DNA of 64,000 nt, taken from NCBI RefSeq assembly GCF_009765825.1, contig NZ_LMUR01000018.1, positions 574,666-638,665 on the forward strand, given 5' to 3'. Position numbers and translations under genes: made by a program. Below the pieces are notes generated by a model. The model was not told where the DNA came from. It saw only the letters and a program-made list of their open reading frames with translations, and ran no database searches. This DNA comes from Granulicella sp. L60 (GTDB lineage Bacteria; Acidobacteriota; Terriglobia; Terriglobales; Acidobacteriaceae). Shown here in pieces: positions 36,020 through 44,255 of this stretch (its first letter is position 1; each line of letters starts with the position of its first letter).

Positions 36020-37018
36020 CTATCGCAAGATATGTGTCGCGGTTCTCGCATCCAGCATGCGGTAGAGCGTCGATCGGCTGATCCCTAGAAGCTCCGATGC
36101 ACGCAGCTTATTGCCTCCACACTCTCTCAGCACACGCTGCACGTGCTGCTCGACTACATCCTGCAACCGCACGCTTGCGTCTGCGCCTTCAGAAGGCATT
36201 AGAGCTGTACTCTTCAGCTCAGGCAGATGATTCGATTCCAGCAGCCCACTATCGCTCCGTGATATGGACTTCCGCAGGACCTCTTCGAGTTCGCGCACAT
36301 TGCCCGGCCACGGATAGCAGATCAGGCGGTGCATCGCCTGAGCTGTGATTTGGTGAGCGATGCCACTGCAGTGTGACGTGTGTCGATCCAGAAGATGTTT
36401 CACGAGCTCGGGGATGTCTTCGAGCCGCTCCCTTAGTGGGGGCAGAGCGATCTCTACCACGGAGAGTCGCTGATACAGATCCTGTCGAAACAGACTGCCA
36501 GCAACCAGGCAGCGCAGGTCTCTGCTGGTCGAAGCGATCACACGCAGGTCCCGTCTGTGCCGTGTCTCTACATGACTGTGCAGTTGTTCATACTGCTTTA
36601 GCACGCGGAGAAATCGGGCTTGCGTGTCGAGCGGCATCTCGCCGATCTCGTCGAGAAAGAGTGTTCCTTCCTGGGTGATCTTCCTGCGGCAGTCTGGTGT
36701 ATCTGCCGAAAAACCGTTATTCGAGACGAATCGAGCGAGTACGTCTTTCGTGCCTGCGGCGTCGCACACCAGAAACGGATTGCCTGTGCTATTGCTTGCA
36801 CGGTGCAGCGCTTTCGCTACCAGTCTTTTGCCTGTTCCTGCTTCGCCGCATATCAGGACAGTCCGGAAGTGAGGGCCAATTCTGCGTACCTGGAGACGGA
36901 GGCGTTGCATCGCTGCACTGCCTCCAATCAGAGCTATTTCATCTTCTGGGGAAGGGGCTTTGAAGGACAGGTCGTGAGAGGGCGGGGCACCGTTGAAATG
37001 AGCCGTGGAGGTGAACAT
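36020..37018 (-). CDS. AAA+ enhancer-binding-type regulator lacking the GAFTGA loop
   Basis: 332 aa, resembling sigma-54 activators of the NtrC family but without an N-terminal sensory domain. Walker A GEAGTGKR (58-65), Walker B GTLFLDEIGEMP (118-129), FRQDLYQRLSV and LPPLRERLEDIPEL (Arg-finger region), CYPWPGNVRELEEVL (234-248) and a Fis-type helix-turn-helix (about 290-325) are all present. The L1 loop that touches sigma-54, GAFTGA, should lie between Walker A and B; here the interval is about 56 residues instead of about 75 and reads NNGFSADTPDCRRKITQ. It therefore probably cannot remodel sigma-54 holoenzyme and may work like TyrR-type regulators with sigma-70. No sensor kinase adjoins. 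Confidence 0.85.
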   Translation of the reverse strand: MFTSTAHFNGAPPSHDLSFKAPSPEDEIALIGGSAAMQRLRLQVRRIGPHFRTVLICGEAGTGKRLVAKALHRASNSTGNPFLVCDAAGTKDVLARFVSNNGFSADTPDCRRKITQEGTLFLDEIGEMPLDTQARFLRVLKQYEQLHSHVETRHRRDLRVIASTSRDLRCLVAGSLFRQDLYQRLSVVEIALPPLRERLEDIPELVKHLLDRHTSHCSGIAHQITAQAMHRLICYPWPGNVRELEEVLRKSISRSDSGLLESNHLPELKSTALMPSEGADASVRLQDVVEQHVQRVLRECGGNKLRASELLGISRSTLYRMLDARTATHILR

Positions 37019-37069
37019 ATTTACCTCCTTATATCGGCAAAATGTGTCTACTTGTGAGTCCTAAAGTGC

Positions 37070-37111
37070 AGAAAGCCGGAGATCGCCATGCAGCGGCGGT
37101 CTCCGGCTTTC
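37070..37111 (-). terminator. Hairpin after the bacilliredoxin gene
   Basis: GAAAGCCGGAGA and TCTCCGGCTTTC flank CGCC/GGCG pairing, a long stable stem between the bacilliredoxin stop (37130) and the regulator start (37018). No clear T-run follows, so strength is uncertain. Confidence 0.6.
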
Positions 37112-37129
37112 GTTTGTATGTTTTTTGTA

Positions 37130-37555
37130 TTAGGCGGTGGTGGGGGCGCAGTAGGTGTCGAAGGCTCGGGCTAGCTCCTGGGCGATTGCCGGGGCGGTCG
37201 AGGTCTCGATGGCCGAGCGCTGCATCAGGTACACCAGCTGTCCGTCGCGCAGGATGGCGATGGCAGGCGAGGTGGGAGGATGTCCGCCGAAGTAGCTGCG
37301 GGCCTTCTCGGTGGCTTCGCGGTCCTGACCGGCGAATACGGTTACTGCGTGGTCGGGCTTGGCGGTGTGCTGCATCGCGAGGCGAACGCCCGGACGCATC
37401 TTGCCGGCTGCGCAACCGCAGATCGAGTTGACGACTACCATGGTTGTGCCTGACTGTGCGACTGCTGCATCGACGTCGGCCGCGCTGCGGGCCTCGGTCA
37501 AGCCAGCGCGCGTCAGCTCCTCGCGCATCGGAATCACCATAATCTCTGGATACAT
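37130..37555 (-). CDS. Bacilliredoxin, BrxA/BrxB (YphP/YqiW) family
   Basis: 141 aa, thioredoxin-like fold. VNSICGCAAGKMRPG carries the CGC active site (Cys46, Cys48) of this family, and the C-terminal YFGGHPPTSPAIAILRDGQLVYLMQR block matches the cis-Pro region. In bacillithiol-using bacteria these remove bacillithiol from proteins; whether this organism uses bacillithiol is not shown here, so the physiological thiol is open. Stands alone; hairpin downstream. Confidence 0.93.
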   Translation of the reverse strand: MYPEIMVIPMREELTRAGLTEARSAADVDAAVAQSGTTMVVVNSICGCAAGKMRPGVRLAMQHTAKPDHAVTVFAGQDREATEKARSYFGGHPPTSPAIAILRDGQLVYLMQRSAIETSTAPAIAQELARAFDTYCAPTTA

Positions 37556-37813
37556 AGATTTCTCCCCTTCATTCCCTTATGTTGCTCGCGGGTGAAAGCC
37601 GCGCTTCTTTCGATTCTACGGCACTCTCGATCCGAAGTACCCCCCCCTCCTGCACTAAAGTGCGCAAAGTCTTAGAACGAAAGGGGATAGTTCTGGACTT
37701 CACGTATGTCTGGTCTTCTATCGCGGGAGAAGTGGTGGGTTTATCTGGAGCTGGCGACGGGTTTTGGACGTCTGTTTTGTCAAGTGAGGCGGGACGAGGA
37801 TTGCACGTCGGCG

Positions 37814-38905
37814 ATGTTGTACTCTCAAGCGGTGCCAAGTACTTCTCTACAGATTTTGGAGTCCGTCTCGCTTGCCCCTTACACCACGCTTCAGATCGGT
37901 GGTCCTGCCCGTTTCTTCTGCGAGGTGACGAGCGAGGCTGAGCTGCTCGAAGCTTTGGCTTTTGCTCATCAGCGCAGCCTTAAAATCTTCGTGCTGGGCG
38001 GTGGAAGCAACCTGCTGGTGGAGGACGGCGGCTTCGATGGCCTCGTGATTCATATCGACCTTCGGACGCCAATGCGGAGCTACAGTGCAGGCAACGATCT
38101 TGACGTGACCGTTGCGGCGGGTACGGACTGGAATGCGTTTGTTCTGTCGATATGCGAGCAGAGAATCAGCGGGGTGGAGTGTCTTGCAGGGATTCCCGGC
38201 ACGGTGGGGGGGACGCCGGTGCAGAACGTCGGGGCGTATGGCCAGGAGGTCGCCGAGACCATTCGTGAGGTTCGTGTCCTCGATCTCGAGAGTCTTGCGT
38301 TTGCGACGCTCTCGCGCGAGGCGTGTGGCTTCTCTTATCGCGGCAGCATCTTCAACACGACACACCGCAACCGCTACATCGTCACTCAAGTGAGCTTCAG
38401 ATTTGACCGCTCTGCTACGCCGAGGCTGACCTACGCTGATCTTGCGCGTCACTTCGCGGGTCAGATTGCTGCGGGGCAGGTACCCACGCCCATCGACGTC
38501 TACCATGCGGTTCGTGAGATACGGCATGGCAAGGGCATGTTGATCGTGGAGGGTGAGGTGGACTGTCGCAGCGCCGGCTCTTTCTTCAAGAACCCCATCG
38601 TTCCAGGGTCCACGCTGAACGGTATTGCGGCTAATCTGAGTCTTGCGCCGGGGGAGATTCCGCACTGGCCGGGTGGATCGGGGTTGATCAAACTTCCGGC
38701 GGCGTGGCTGCTGGAGCGGGCTGGTTTCACGAAGGGCTTTGCGTTGGGACGGGCGGGTATCTCGTCCCGGCATACGCTTGCGCTGATTAATCGGGGCGGC
38801 GCTACTGCGGCTGATATCACGGCGCTGCGGAATCTTATTCAACGAGAGGTTCGCAGCAGGTTCGGCATCGCGCTTGAACAGGAGCCGGTTCAGCTTGGTA
38901 GCTGA
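37814..38905 (+). CDS. murB: UDP-N-acetylenolpyruvoylglucosamine reductase
   Basis: FAD enzyme that makes UDP-N-acetylmuramate for peptidoglycan. With the ATG at 37814 the protein is 363 aa; an in-frame ATG at 37706 would add 36 residues unlike the family, whose domain starts at LAPYTTLQIGGPA. FAD-binding LGGGSNLLVEDGGF and GIPGTVGGTPVQNVGAYG, catalytic Ser in GSFFKNPIV, and YRGSIFN mark a type I MurB. The C-terminal EQEPVQLG contains the conserved Glu. Located alone, away from a mur cluster. Confidence 0.94.
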   Translation: MLYSQAVPSTSLQILESVSLAPYTTLQIGGPARFFCEVTSEAELLEALAFAHQRSLKIFVLGGGSNLLVEDGGFDGLVIHIDLRTPMRSYSAGNDLDVTVAAGTDWNAFVLSICEQRISGVECLAGIPGTVGGTPVQNVGAYGQEVAETIREVRVLDLESLAFATLSREACGFSYRGSIFNTTHRNRYIVTQVSFRFDRSATPRLTYADLARHFAGQIAAGQVPTPIDVYHAVREIRHGKGMLIVEGEVDCRSAGSFFKNPIVPGSTLNGIAANLSLAPGEIPHWPGGSGLIKLPAAWLLERAGFTKGFALGRAGISSRHTLALINRGGATAADITALRNLIQREVRSRFGIALEQEPVQLGS

Positions 38906-38915
38906 AGGCTGCGAG

Positions 38916-39686
38916 CTAGCCGAGTCGAGCCAGTAGCCGCTCGCGTTCCTGGGCAAGGACCGTTGCTGCTGGACCCTGCTCCATGACCTGACCCTCCGCC
39001 ATGCGGATGACCTCTGCGTTCAGCAGGTGGCACTCCCCGACGTCGTGCGAGACGGAGAGCACAGGGATCTTCCAGCGGCTGAGCCAGTCTCTCAGGGCTA
39101 TCGCGAGTTCGTCGCGCAGAACGCTGTCGAGTCCGGCGAACGGTTCGTCGAGCAGGAGGAGCGCCTTTTCGACGCCATCGAAGGCGACTGCGGCTGCCAC
39201 GGCGCGGGCGACGGTTACTCTCTGCTTCTCGCCTCCGCTTAGCTCGTTTGGCTGGCGGTCGGCTAGGGTGGTGAGGCGCATGAGATGCATGATCTGTTCG
39301 AGGATCTCTTGCTCGGCTTGTGCGTGGGACGATCCTCCCATTCCGTACTTCACGTTGTCCTTTACGTTGCGGTTGGGAAAGAGGCGCGCGGCCTGGGCTG
39401 CGGTGCGGATGGGTCTCTGATACGCCGGGAGGAAGAGGCGGTCTTCGGTGCTGACGAGGATACGATCGCGGGGGCCGTAGATGAGTGTGCAGGTGTGCGG
39501 ATGGACGAAGCCGGCGATGGTGCGCAGGACAGTGGTCTTGCCGCTGCCGGATGGGCCGAAGAGAATCGTCCAGGGCTTGGAGAGGGCGAAGGTGAGGTCG
39601 AGCGAGAGGCTTTCGACGCGGTGTTTCATGGTGAGGGCGAGAAGGTTTTCGGACGTTGATTGTTCGGGCGAGATTTTATCGGACAA
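38916..39686 (-). CDS. modC: Molybdate ABC transporter ATP-binding protein
   Basis: 256 aa. Walker A GPSGSGKTT, signature LSGGEKQRV, Walker B LLLLDEPFAGLD and the H-loop SVSHDV. N-terminal beta strands fit the ModC pattern (SLSLDLTFALSKPWTILFGPSGSG). It is shorter than E. coli ModC (about 350 aa) and has no C-terminal MOP molybdate-sensing domain. The start appears to be TTG at 39686, overlapping the modB stop, so translation is coupled; an ATG at 39629 would cut into the conserved first strand. Last gene of modABC. Confidence 0.9.
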   Translation of the reverse strand: MSDKISPEQSTSENLLALTMKHRVESLSLDLTFALSKPWTILFGPSGSGKTTVLRTIAGFVHPHTCTLIYGPRDRILVSTEDRLFLPAYQRPIRTAAQAARLFPNRNVKDNVKYGMGGSSHAQAEQEILEQIMHLMRLTTLADRQPNELSGGEKQRVTVARAVAAAVAFDGVEKALLLLDEPFAGLDSVLRDELAIALRDWLSRWKIPVLSVSHDVGECHLLNAEVIRMAEGQVMEQGPAATVLAQERERLLARLG

Positions 39687-40362
39687 CGTCGGCCTGCCTT
39701 CCGCTTAGCCTCTTGATCGCAGGCAAGAGATAGATGATGACGAGGGCCACGAGCGAGACGGTCAGCATGAGGAGCGCGGTGCGGTTGGCGGCTGCGTAGT
39801 TGAAGTCCTGCACGTTGTCGTAGAGCGAGATGGAGAGCGTGCGGGTGGCGCCGGGGATGTTTCCTCCGAGCATGAGGACGACGCCGAACTCGCCTACGGT
39901 GTGGGTGAAGGTCAGCACGGCGCTGGTGAGCAGGGAGCCCCGCGTCATGGGGAGGACGACGGTGCAGAAGGTCTTCCATGGCGAGGCTCCGAGGCCGGCT
40001 GCGGCTTCGGTGTAGGCTGCATCGACTGCGCTGAATCCTGCGACGAGCGGCTGTACGGCGAAGGGCAGGCTGTAGATGACCGAGCCTACGAGGAGGCCGC
40101 TGAAGCTGAAGGCAAGGGTATGTCCGAAGATCCGCGTAAGCAGCCTTCCGGGGGCAGTGAGCGGGCCCATTGCAACTAAAAGATAGAAGCCCAGTACGGT
40201 GGGGGGGAGTACAAGCGGGAGGGCTACGACGGCCTGCACCAAGGCTCGGCCTGCGCCGTGGCCGGAGGAGATCCACCAGGCGAGGGGTAGAGCGATGACG
40301 AGCAGGATGGCGGTCGTTCCGAGGGCCAGGCGCAACGTCAGCCAGAGTGCCTGAATGTCCAT
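39676..40362 (-). CDS. modB: Molybdate ABC transporter permease
   Basis: 228 aa, about five to six membrane segments, start MDIQALWLTLRLALGTT typical of ModB. The EAA loop appears as EAAAGLGASPWKTFCTVVLPMTRGSLLTSAVLTF and LPPTVLGFYLL is a family block. Between modA (40-base gap) and modC (11-base overlap). Confidence 0.95.
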   Translation of the reverse strand: MDIQALWLTLRLALGTTAILLVIALPLAWWISSGHGAGRALVQAVVALPLVLPPTVLGFYLLVAMGPLTAPGRLLTRIFGHTLAFSFSGLLVGSVIYSLPFAVQPLVAGFSAVDAAYTEAAAGLGASPWKTFCTVVLPMTRGSLLTSAVLTFTHTVGEFGVVLMLGGNIPGATRTLSISLYDNVQDFNYAAANRTALLMLTVSLVALVIIYLLPAIKRLSGRQADVVR

Positions 40363-40402
40363 ACAGCGTAAGTCTATGACATGACGACTATGGTGTTGCG
40401 TA

Positions 40403-41233
40403 TTACTGGACTGCGCCTAGTCCGAAGTTGCTGAGCTCGTTCTGGACCTGGGATGAGAGTACCCAGTTGAGAAAGGCGTGGGCTTCGGCTTTGCGGTCGG
40501 AGTTGCCGATGACCACGGCGCACTGTTGGATGGAGTTGTAGAGATTGGTCGGGACCAGGACATAGGTTCCGATCTCCTTGAAGTGTGGGGTGCTTGCCGT
40601 CGTCAGGGAGATGAGGCCGAGCTGTGCGTTGCCTGACTCTGCGAACTGGGCGGTCTGGGTAATGTTCTCTCCGATGACGAAGTGCGGCGAGACCTGATCG
40701 AAGATCTTCATGCGGCGGAGCGCGTCGGCTGCGGCGCGTCCGTATGGCGCATGCAGCTCGTTGGCGATGGCGATGGTCTTGACTTTGGGATCGGTCAGGC
40801 GCTCCATGCTCAGGGGAAGGAGGCCGGAGTCTTTTCGGGTCCAGAGGACCAAGCTACCCTTGGCGTAGGGGGTGGGCGCGGTGCCGTCGGCTAGTCCTGC
40901 GGCGACGATCTTTTCCGGGGTGACGAAGTCGGCGCTCATGAAGAGATCGATGGGTGCGCCGTTCTGGATCTGGGTGGCGAGGGTGGCTGAGGAGCCGAAG
41001 CTGATGATCAGCTTTACGCCTGTGGCCTTCAGGTACTGATCCGCGAGTACTGGGAGGACGGGCTGGAGGTCGGCTGCGGCTGCAATGCGCAGTTCTTTTT
41101 GCTGGGCTTTCTGTTGGCCGAGAGCGTTGGTTCCACTGGAGGCCAGTCCTATGGCGACTGTGAGGAATGCAAGGGCGGCAGACGCATTTCGCCCTTTACG
41201 ATAGGCTGTTAGAACCAATGAAAGTAGCGACAC
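40403..41233 (-). CDS. modA: Molybdate-binding periplasmic protein
   Basis: 276 aa with a signal peptide (hydrophobic AALAFLTVAIGLASSG, cut near ALGQ). LRIAAAADLQPVLPVLADQY and ISFGSSATLATQIQNGAPIDLFMSAD give the oxyanion-binding residues typical of ModA. The likely start is GTG at 41233, which overlaps the 5' end of thrC on the other strand by 16 bases; an in-frame TTG at 41218 is an alternative. No ModE-type regulator or Moco riboswitch is seen. Confidence 0.93.
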   Translation of the reverse strand: MSLLSLVLTAYRKGRNASAALAFLTVAIGLASSGTNALGQQKAQQKELRIAAAADLQPVLPVLADQYLKATGVKLIISFGSSATLATQIQNGAPIDLFMSADFVTPEKIVAAGLADGTAPTPYAKGSLVLWTRKDSGLLPLSMERLTDPKVKTIAIANELHAPYGRAAADALRRMKIFDQVSPHFVIGENITQTAQFAESGNAQLGLISLTTASTPHFKEIGTYVLVPTNLYNSIQQCAVVIGNSDRKAEAHAFLNWVLSSQVQNELSNFGLGAVQ

Positions 41234-42615
41234 ATCAGCTTAGATGCACAGAGTGCGCCTCCGTTACCGGAAATGACGCTGTCAGCAGCGATTTTCGCTG
41301 CCCGATCTGCAATGGGCTCTACGAGGTGGTCTATCCGTGGTCCGCGGTGAAGGCTGGCGCGGATGCGGTGCAGGATAGCCGCTTGCCTAATCCGTCGGCG
41401 CTTCGGTATCTGTGGGAGGAGCGGCGCACCTCGACGATGCCGGTCGATCAGTCGGGAGTTTGGCGATTCCGCGACCTGCTGCCGATTGTGGACGATCTGG
41501 AGAAGGTGGTTACGCTGCGGGAGGGGAATACTCCACTGTACGATCTGCCGCGATGCGCCAAGTCTGCAGGGATCGACTGGCTGCTGGCGAAGCATCAGGG
41601 GATGAATCCGACGGGCTCGTTCAAAGATACGGGCATGACGGCTGCGCTTTCGGTGGCGGCGCAGCGTGGCTTTGAGTGGGTGGCGTGCGCTTCGACGGGG
41701 AATACCTCGGCGGCGATGGCTGCGTACGCGGCACGGGCGGGACTGCGGAGTATCGTTTTTATTCCTGAGGGCAAGATTGCATGGGGCAAGCTGTCGCAGT
41801 CGATGGACTATGGGGCGCTGACGATTCAGTTGAAGACGGACTTCGACGGCTGCGTGAAGATTCTGGGCGAGCTGGTGCGGAAGTTTCCGATCTATCTGCT
41901 GAATTCGGTCAATCCGTATCGTTTGGAGGGGCAGAAGACTCCGGCGTTTGAGATGGTGGAGCAGATGGACTGGCAGGTGCCGGAGCACATCATCGTACCG
42001 GGGGGGAATCTGGCTAACTCTGCCGCGCTGGGCAAGGGATTTACGGAGATGCATCAGCTTGGGTTGATTGCGCGGGTTCCGAGGATCAGCATTATTCAGG
42101 CGGAGGGGGCGAATCCGTTGTATCGCTGGTTTATTGACACGAATCGGGTGATGACTCCGGTGACGGCGGATACGCGGGCGACTGCGATTCGCATTGGGAA
42201 CCCAGCTTCGTGGCGTAAGGCGGCGGCGGTGATCGACGAGCTTGGCGGCTGGTGCGAGCAGGTGTCGGAGCAGGAGATTGCGTTGGCGAAAGCCGAGATC
42301 GGCGCGGAGGGCGTGGGGTGCGAGCCGGCGTCCGCGGTTACGCTTGCGGGGCTGAAGAAGCTGGTTGCGCTGGGGAAGGTTACCCCGGAGGAGCGCGTGG
42401 TGCTGATTCTTACGGGCCATACGCTGAAGGACTCGCAGTACACCATTGACTATCATCGTGACGAGCTGTTCACGGAGGCTGAGAAGGGTCAGTTTACGTC
42501 GGTCGATCAGGCTGGGCATGCGTCGCTGCGCAAGCCGCCGATTGTGCTCGAGGCTGATCCTGACCTCGTGCTTCGGACGCTTGAGGCGCACATGAGCCAC
42601 CCCCTGCCGGTATGA
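41218..42615 (+). CDS. thrC: Threonine synthase
   Basis: PLP enzyme converting O-phosphohomoserine to threonine. 465 aa from the ATG at 41218. N-terminal QLRCTECASV and FRCPICNGLYEV form a Cys4 zinc-ribbon-like element as in many ThrC. The PLP Lys is in NPTGSFKDTGMTAALS, and the PLP-phosphate loop lies in ACASTGNTSAAMAAYAARAG. Coupled to thrB by a 4-base overlap. Divergent from modA with overlapping 5' ends, which leaves no room for a conventional shared promoter region. Confidence 0.96.
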   Translation: MKVATHQLRCTECASVTGNDAVSSDFRCPICNGLYEVVYPWSAVKAGADAVQDSRLPNPSALRYLWEERRTSTMPVDQSGVWRFRDLLPIVDDLEKVVTLREGNTPLYDLPRCAKSAGIDWLLAKHQGMNPTGSFKDTGMTAALSVAAQRGFEWVACASTGNTSAAMAAYAARAGLRSIVFIPEGKIAWGKLSQSMDYGALTIQLKTDFDGCVKILGELVRKFPIYLLNSVNPYRLEGQKTPAFEMVEQMDWQVPEHIIVPGGNLANSAALGKGFTEMHQLGLIARVPRISIIQAEGANPLYRWFIDTNRVMTPVTADTRATAIRIGNPASWRKAAAVIDELGGWCEQVSEQEIALAKAEIGAEGVGCEPASAVTLAGLKKLVALGKVTPEERVVLILTGHTLKDSQYTIDYHRDELFTEAEKGQFTSVDQAGHASLRKPPIVLEADPDLVLRTLEAHMSHPLPV

Positions 42616-43526
42616 CTGCGCACGGGGAAGCTGTCGTGACACCGCTTCGGCTGCGGCTGCCGGCTACGTCCGCGAATCTTGGACCGGGCTTCGACGCTCT
42701 GGGTCTGGCGATGGCGCTTTACCTGACCATCGAGGCCACGGTAGCGGAGGGATTTCACATCGATGCCAGCGGACGTGACGCTGAGCAGTGCGGTGTTATC
42801 GAAGACAACCTGATCCTTACGACTTATGTCGACGTGCTGGCGTCGGAGGGGATCCTGGCGCGGCGGCTGCATCTGAAGCTGCACAATGAGATACCTCTCG
42901 GGATGGGGTGTGGCTCGAGCGCTTCGGCGTTACTCGCGGGGGTTCTGCTGGCGAATCACTTTGGAGACCTGAACTGGAGCAGGCAGCAGATTCTTGACGA
43001 GGCCTGTCGCCGGGAGGGGCATCCGGACAATGTAGCGGCCTGCTATCTGGGTGGGATGACGATCTCTTCGGTGTTCAAAGATTCTGTTGTTACAGCAACT
43101 TGCGGGGAGAAGCTGGATTGGAGCCTTCTGCTTGCGCTTCCTGCCGGCGGTCTGGCTACCTCAAAGGCGCGGGCGTTGCTTCCGGCGAACTATCCTCGTG
43201 CGGATGCGGTGGCGAATATTCAGGCGACTGCTCTGCTTGTGGCTGCGTTCTGCCAAGGGCGTCCCGATCTGCTGCGCACGGCGATGCAGGACAGGCTGCA
43301 CCAGCCCTATCGCATGGAGGCTTGCCCTTTACTTCCTCTGCTCCTGCCGTTGGCCGAAGATCCCGCAGTTCTGGGGGTGGCACTGAGTGGGGCTGGGCCC
43401 TCGATATTACTGATTGCAGAGCAGAAGAACGCCGATGCCGTCACGGATATGATCCGGAGGGTAACTGGAAATCCCATTTTGGAAATCCTCCAAACTCGAA
43501 TCTCCTCGGGCGCAATGCAGGAATAG
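42612..43526 (+). CDS. thrB: Homoserine kinase
   Basis: GHMP-family kinase, 304 aa, phosphorylates homoserine to give the ThrC substrate. LRLPATSANLGPGFDALGLAMALY near the N-terminus and the ATP-binding PLGMGCGSSASALLAG are clear; the third GHMP motif appears as GVALSGAGPSILLIAE. The ATG overlaps the thrC stop. Upstream hom/asd genes are not in the window. Confidence 0.95.
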   Translation: MTAHGEAVVTPLRLRLPATSANLGPGFDALGLAMALYLTIEATVAEGFHIDASGRDAEQCGVIEDNLILTTYVDVLASEGILARRLHLKLHNEIPLGMGCGSSASALLAGVLLANHFGDLNWSRQQILDEACRREGHPDNVAACYLGGMTISSVFKDSVVTATCGEKLDWSLLLALPAGGLATSKARALLPANYPRADAVANIQATALLVAAFCQGRPDLLRTAMQDRLHQPYRMEACPLLPLLLPLAEDPAVLGVALSGAGPSILLIAEQKNADAVTDMIRRVTGNPILEILQTRISSGAMQE

Positions 43527-43669
43527 GCTTTATATATAACATTTGTAATGGCTTATATGCACAAAGAGTAACAAGGTAACTCTATATATTGTTACTTAAG
43601 AGTTCTTTACGTTCGGCAAAAATCTCCGTACCTTACACATGTGGGCAGTTCTGGGGAGGGCTGCTACGC

Positions 43670-43703
43670 CGCCCGTTGACCTCTTTTTTTAGAGGTCCGG
43701 GCG
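43670..43703 (+). terminator. Hairpin downstream of thrCB
   Basis: CGCCCG (43670-43675) and GACCTCT (43678-43684) pair with AGAGGTC (43691-43697) and CGGGCG (43698-43703) around a T6 loop, with a two-base bulge. Only short T-runs follow, so its strength is uncertain. The rest of the 297 bases between thrB and trxA is AT-rich, with AGTAAC/GTTACT repeats near 43570-43605, and no gene. Confidence 0.5.
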
Positions 43704-43823
43704 TTTGCTCTTTCAGGCACCTTTTCGTCTCTGAAACTCCTGCTACTCTCGAGCATCTATTATTGTGAAGACTGCCCTGCACCGCATGGGTGTATAAGGT
43801 CAGAGCACTCTGGAGGAAGTTAA

Positions 43824-44156
43824 ATGGCAGGACAGTACGTCACTGAGATTACGGATGCAAACTTTGAAAAGGATGTCCTACAGTCGGAAGAGCCCGTACT
43901 TGTGGACTTTTGGGCCGCATGGTGCGGTCCTTGCCGCGCTCTTGCCCCGGTGGTTGACGAGGTTGCCACGCACTATCATGGCAAGTTGAAGGTGATGAAG
44001 ATGGATGTGGACTCAAATACCGCGACGCCCATGCGGTATGGCATCCGCGGCATTCCTGCCCTGCTTATCTTCAAGGGTGGCAAGGTCGCCGAGCAGATCG
44101 TTGGTTTTGTTCCCAAGGACACCATTGATAAGTCCGTGAATAAGGTTCTCGCGTAA
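43824..44156 (+). CDS. trxA: Thioredoxin
   Basis: 110 aa cytoplasmic disulfide reductase. Active site WAAWCGPCRALAPVV with the classic CGPC, cis-Pro in GIRGIPALLIFKGGK, and Lys/Asp residues as in TrxA. GGAGGAAG before the ATG. Monocistronic, followed by a terminator. Confidence 0.98.
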   Translation: MAGQYVTEITDANFEKDVLQSEEPVLVDFWAAWCGPCRALAPVVDEVATHYHGKLKVMKMDVDSNTATPMRYGIRGIPALLIFKGGKVAEQIVGFVPKDTIDKSVNKVLA

Positions 44157-44173
44157 ACGACTGTTACGTAGAC

Positions 44174-44212
44174 GATGACCCGGCGTACTTCTTGCCGGGT
44201 CATCGCATTTTA
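44174..44212 (+). terminator. trxA terminator
   Basis: GATGACCCGGC (44174-44184) pairs perfectly with GCCGGGTCATC (44194-44204) around a 9-base loop, followed by GCATTTTA; 18 bases after the trxA stop. Confidence 0.85.
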
Positions 44213-44255
44213 ACGTGATTTCGTCGCGACGCCACCCTGCTAAACTCAAGCCTTA

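Noticed and set aside
41209..42642. 477-codon frame opposite thrC
   Set aside because: Antisense of a fully supported gene.
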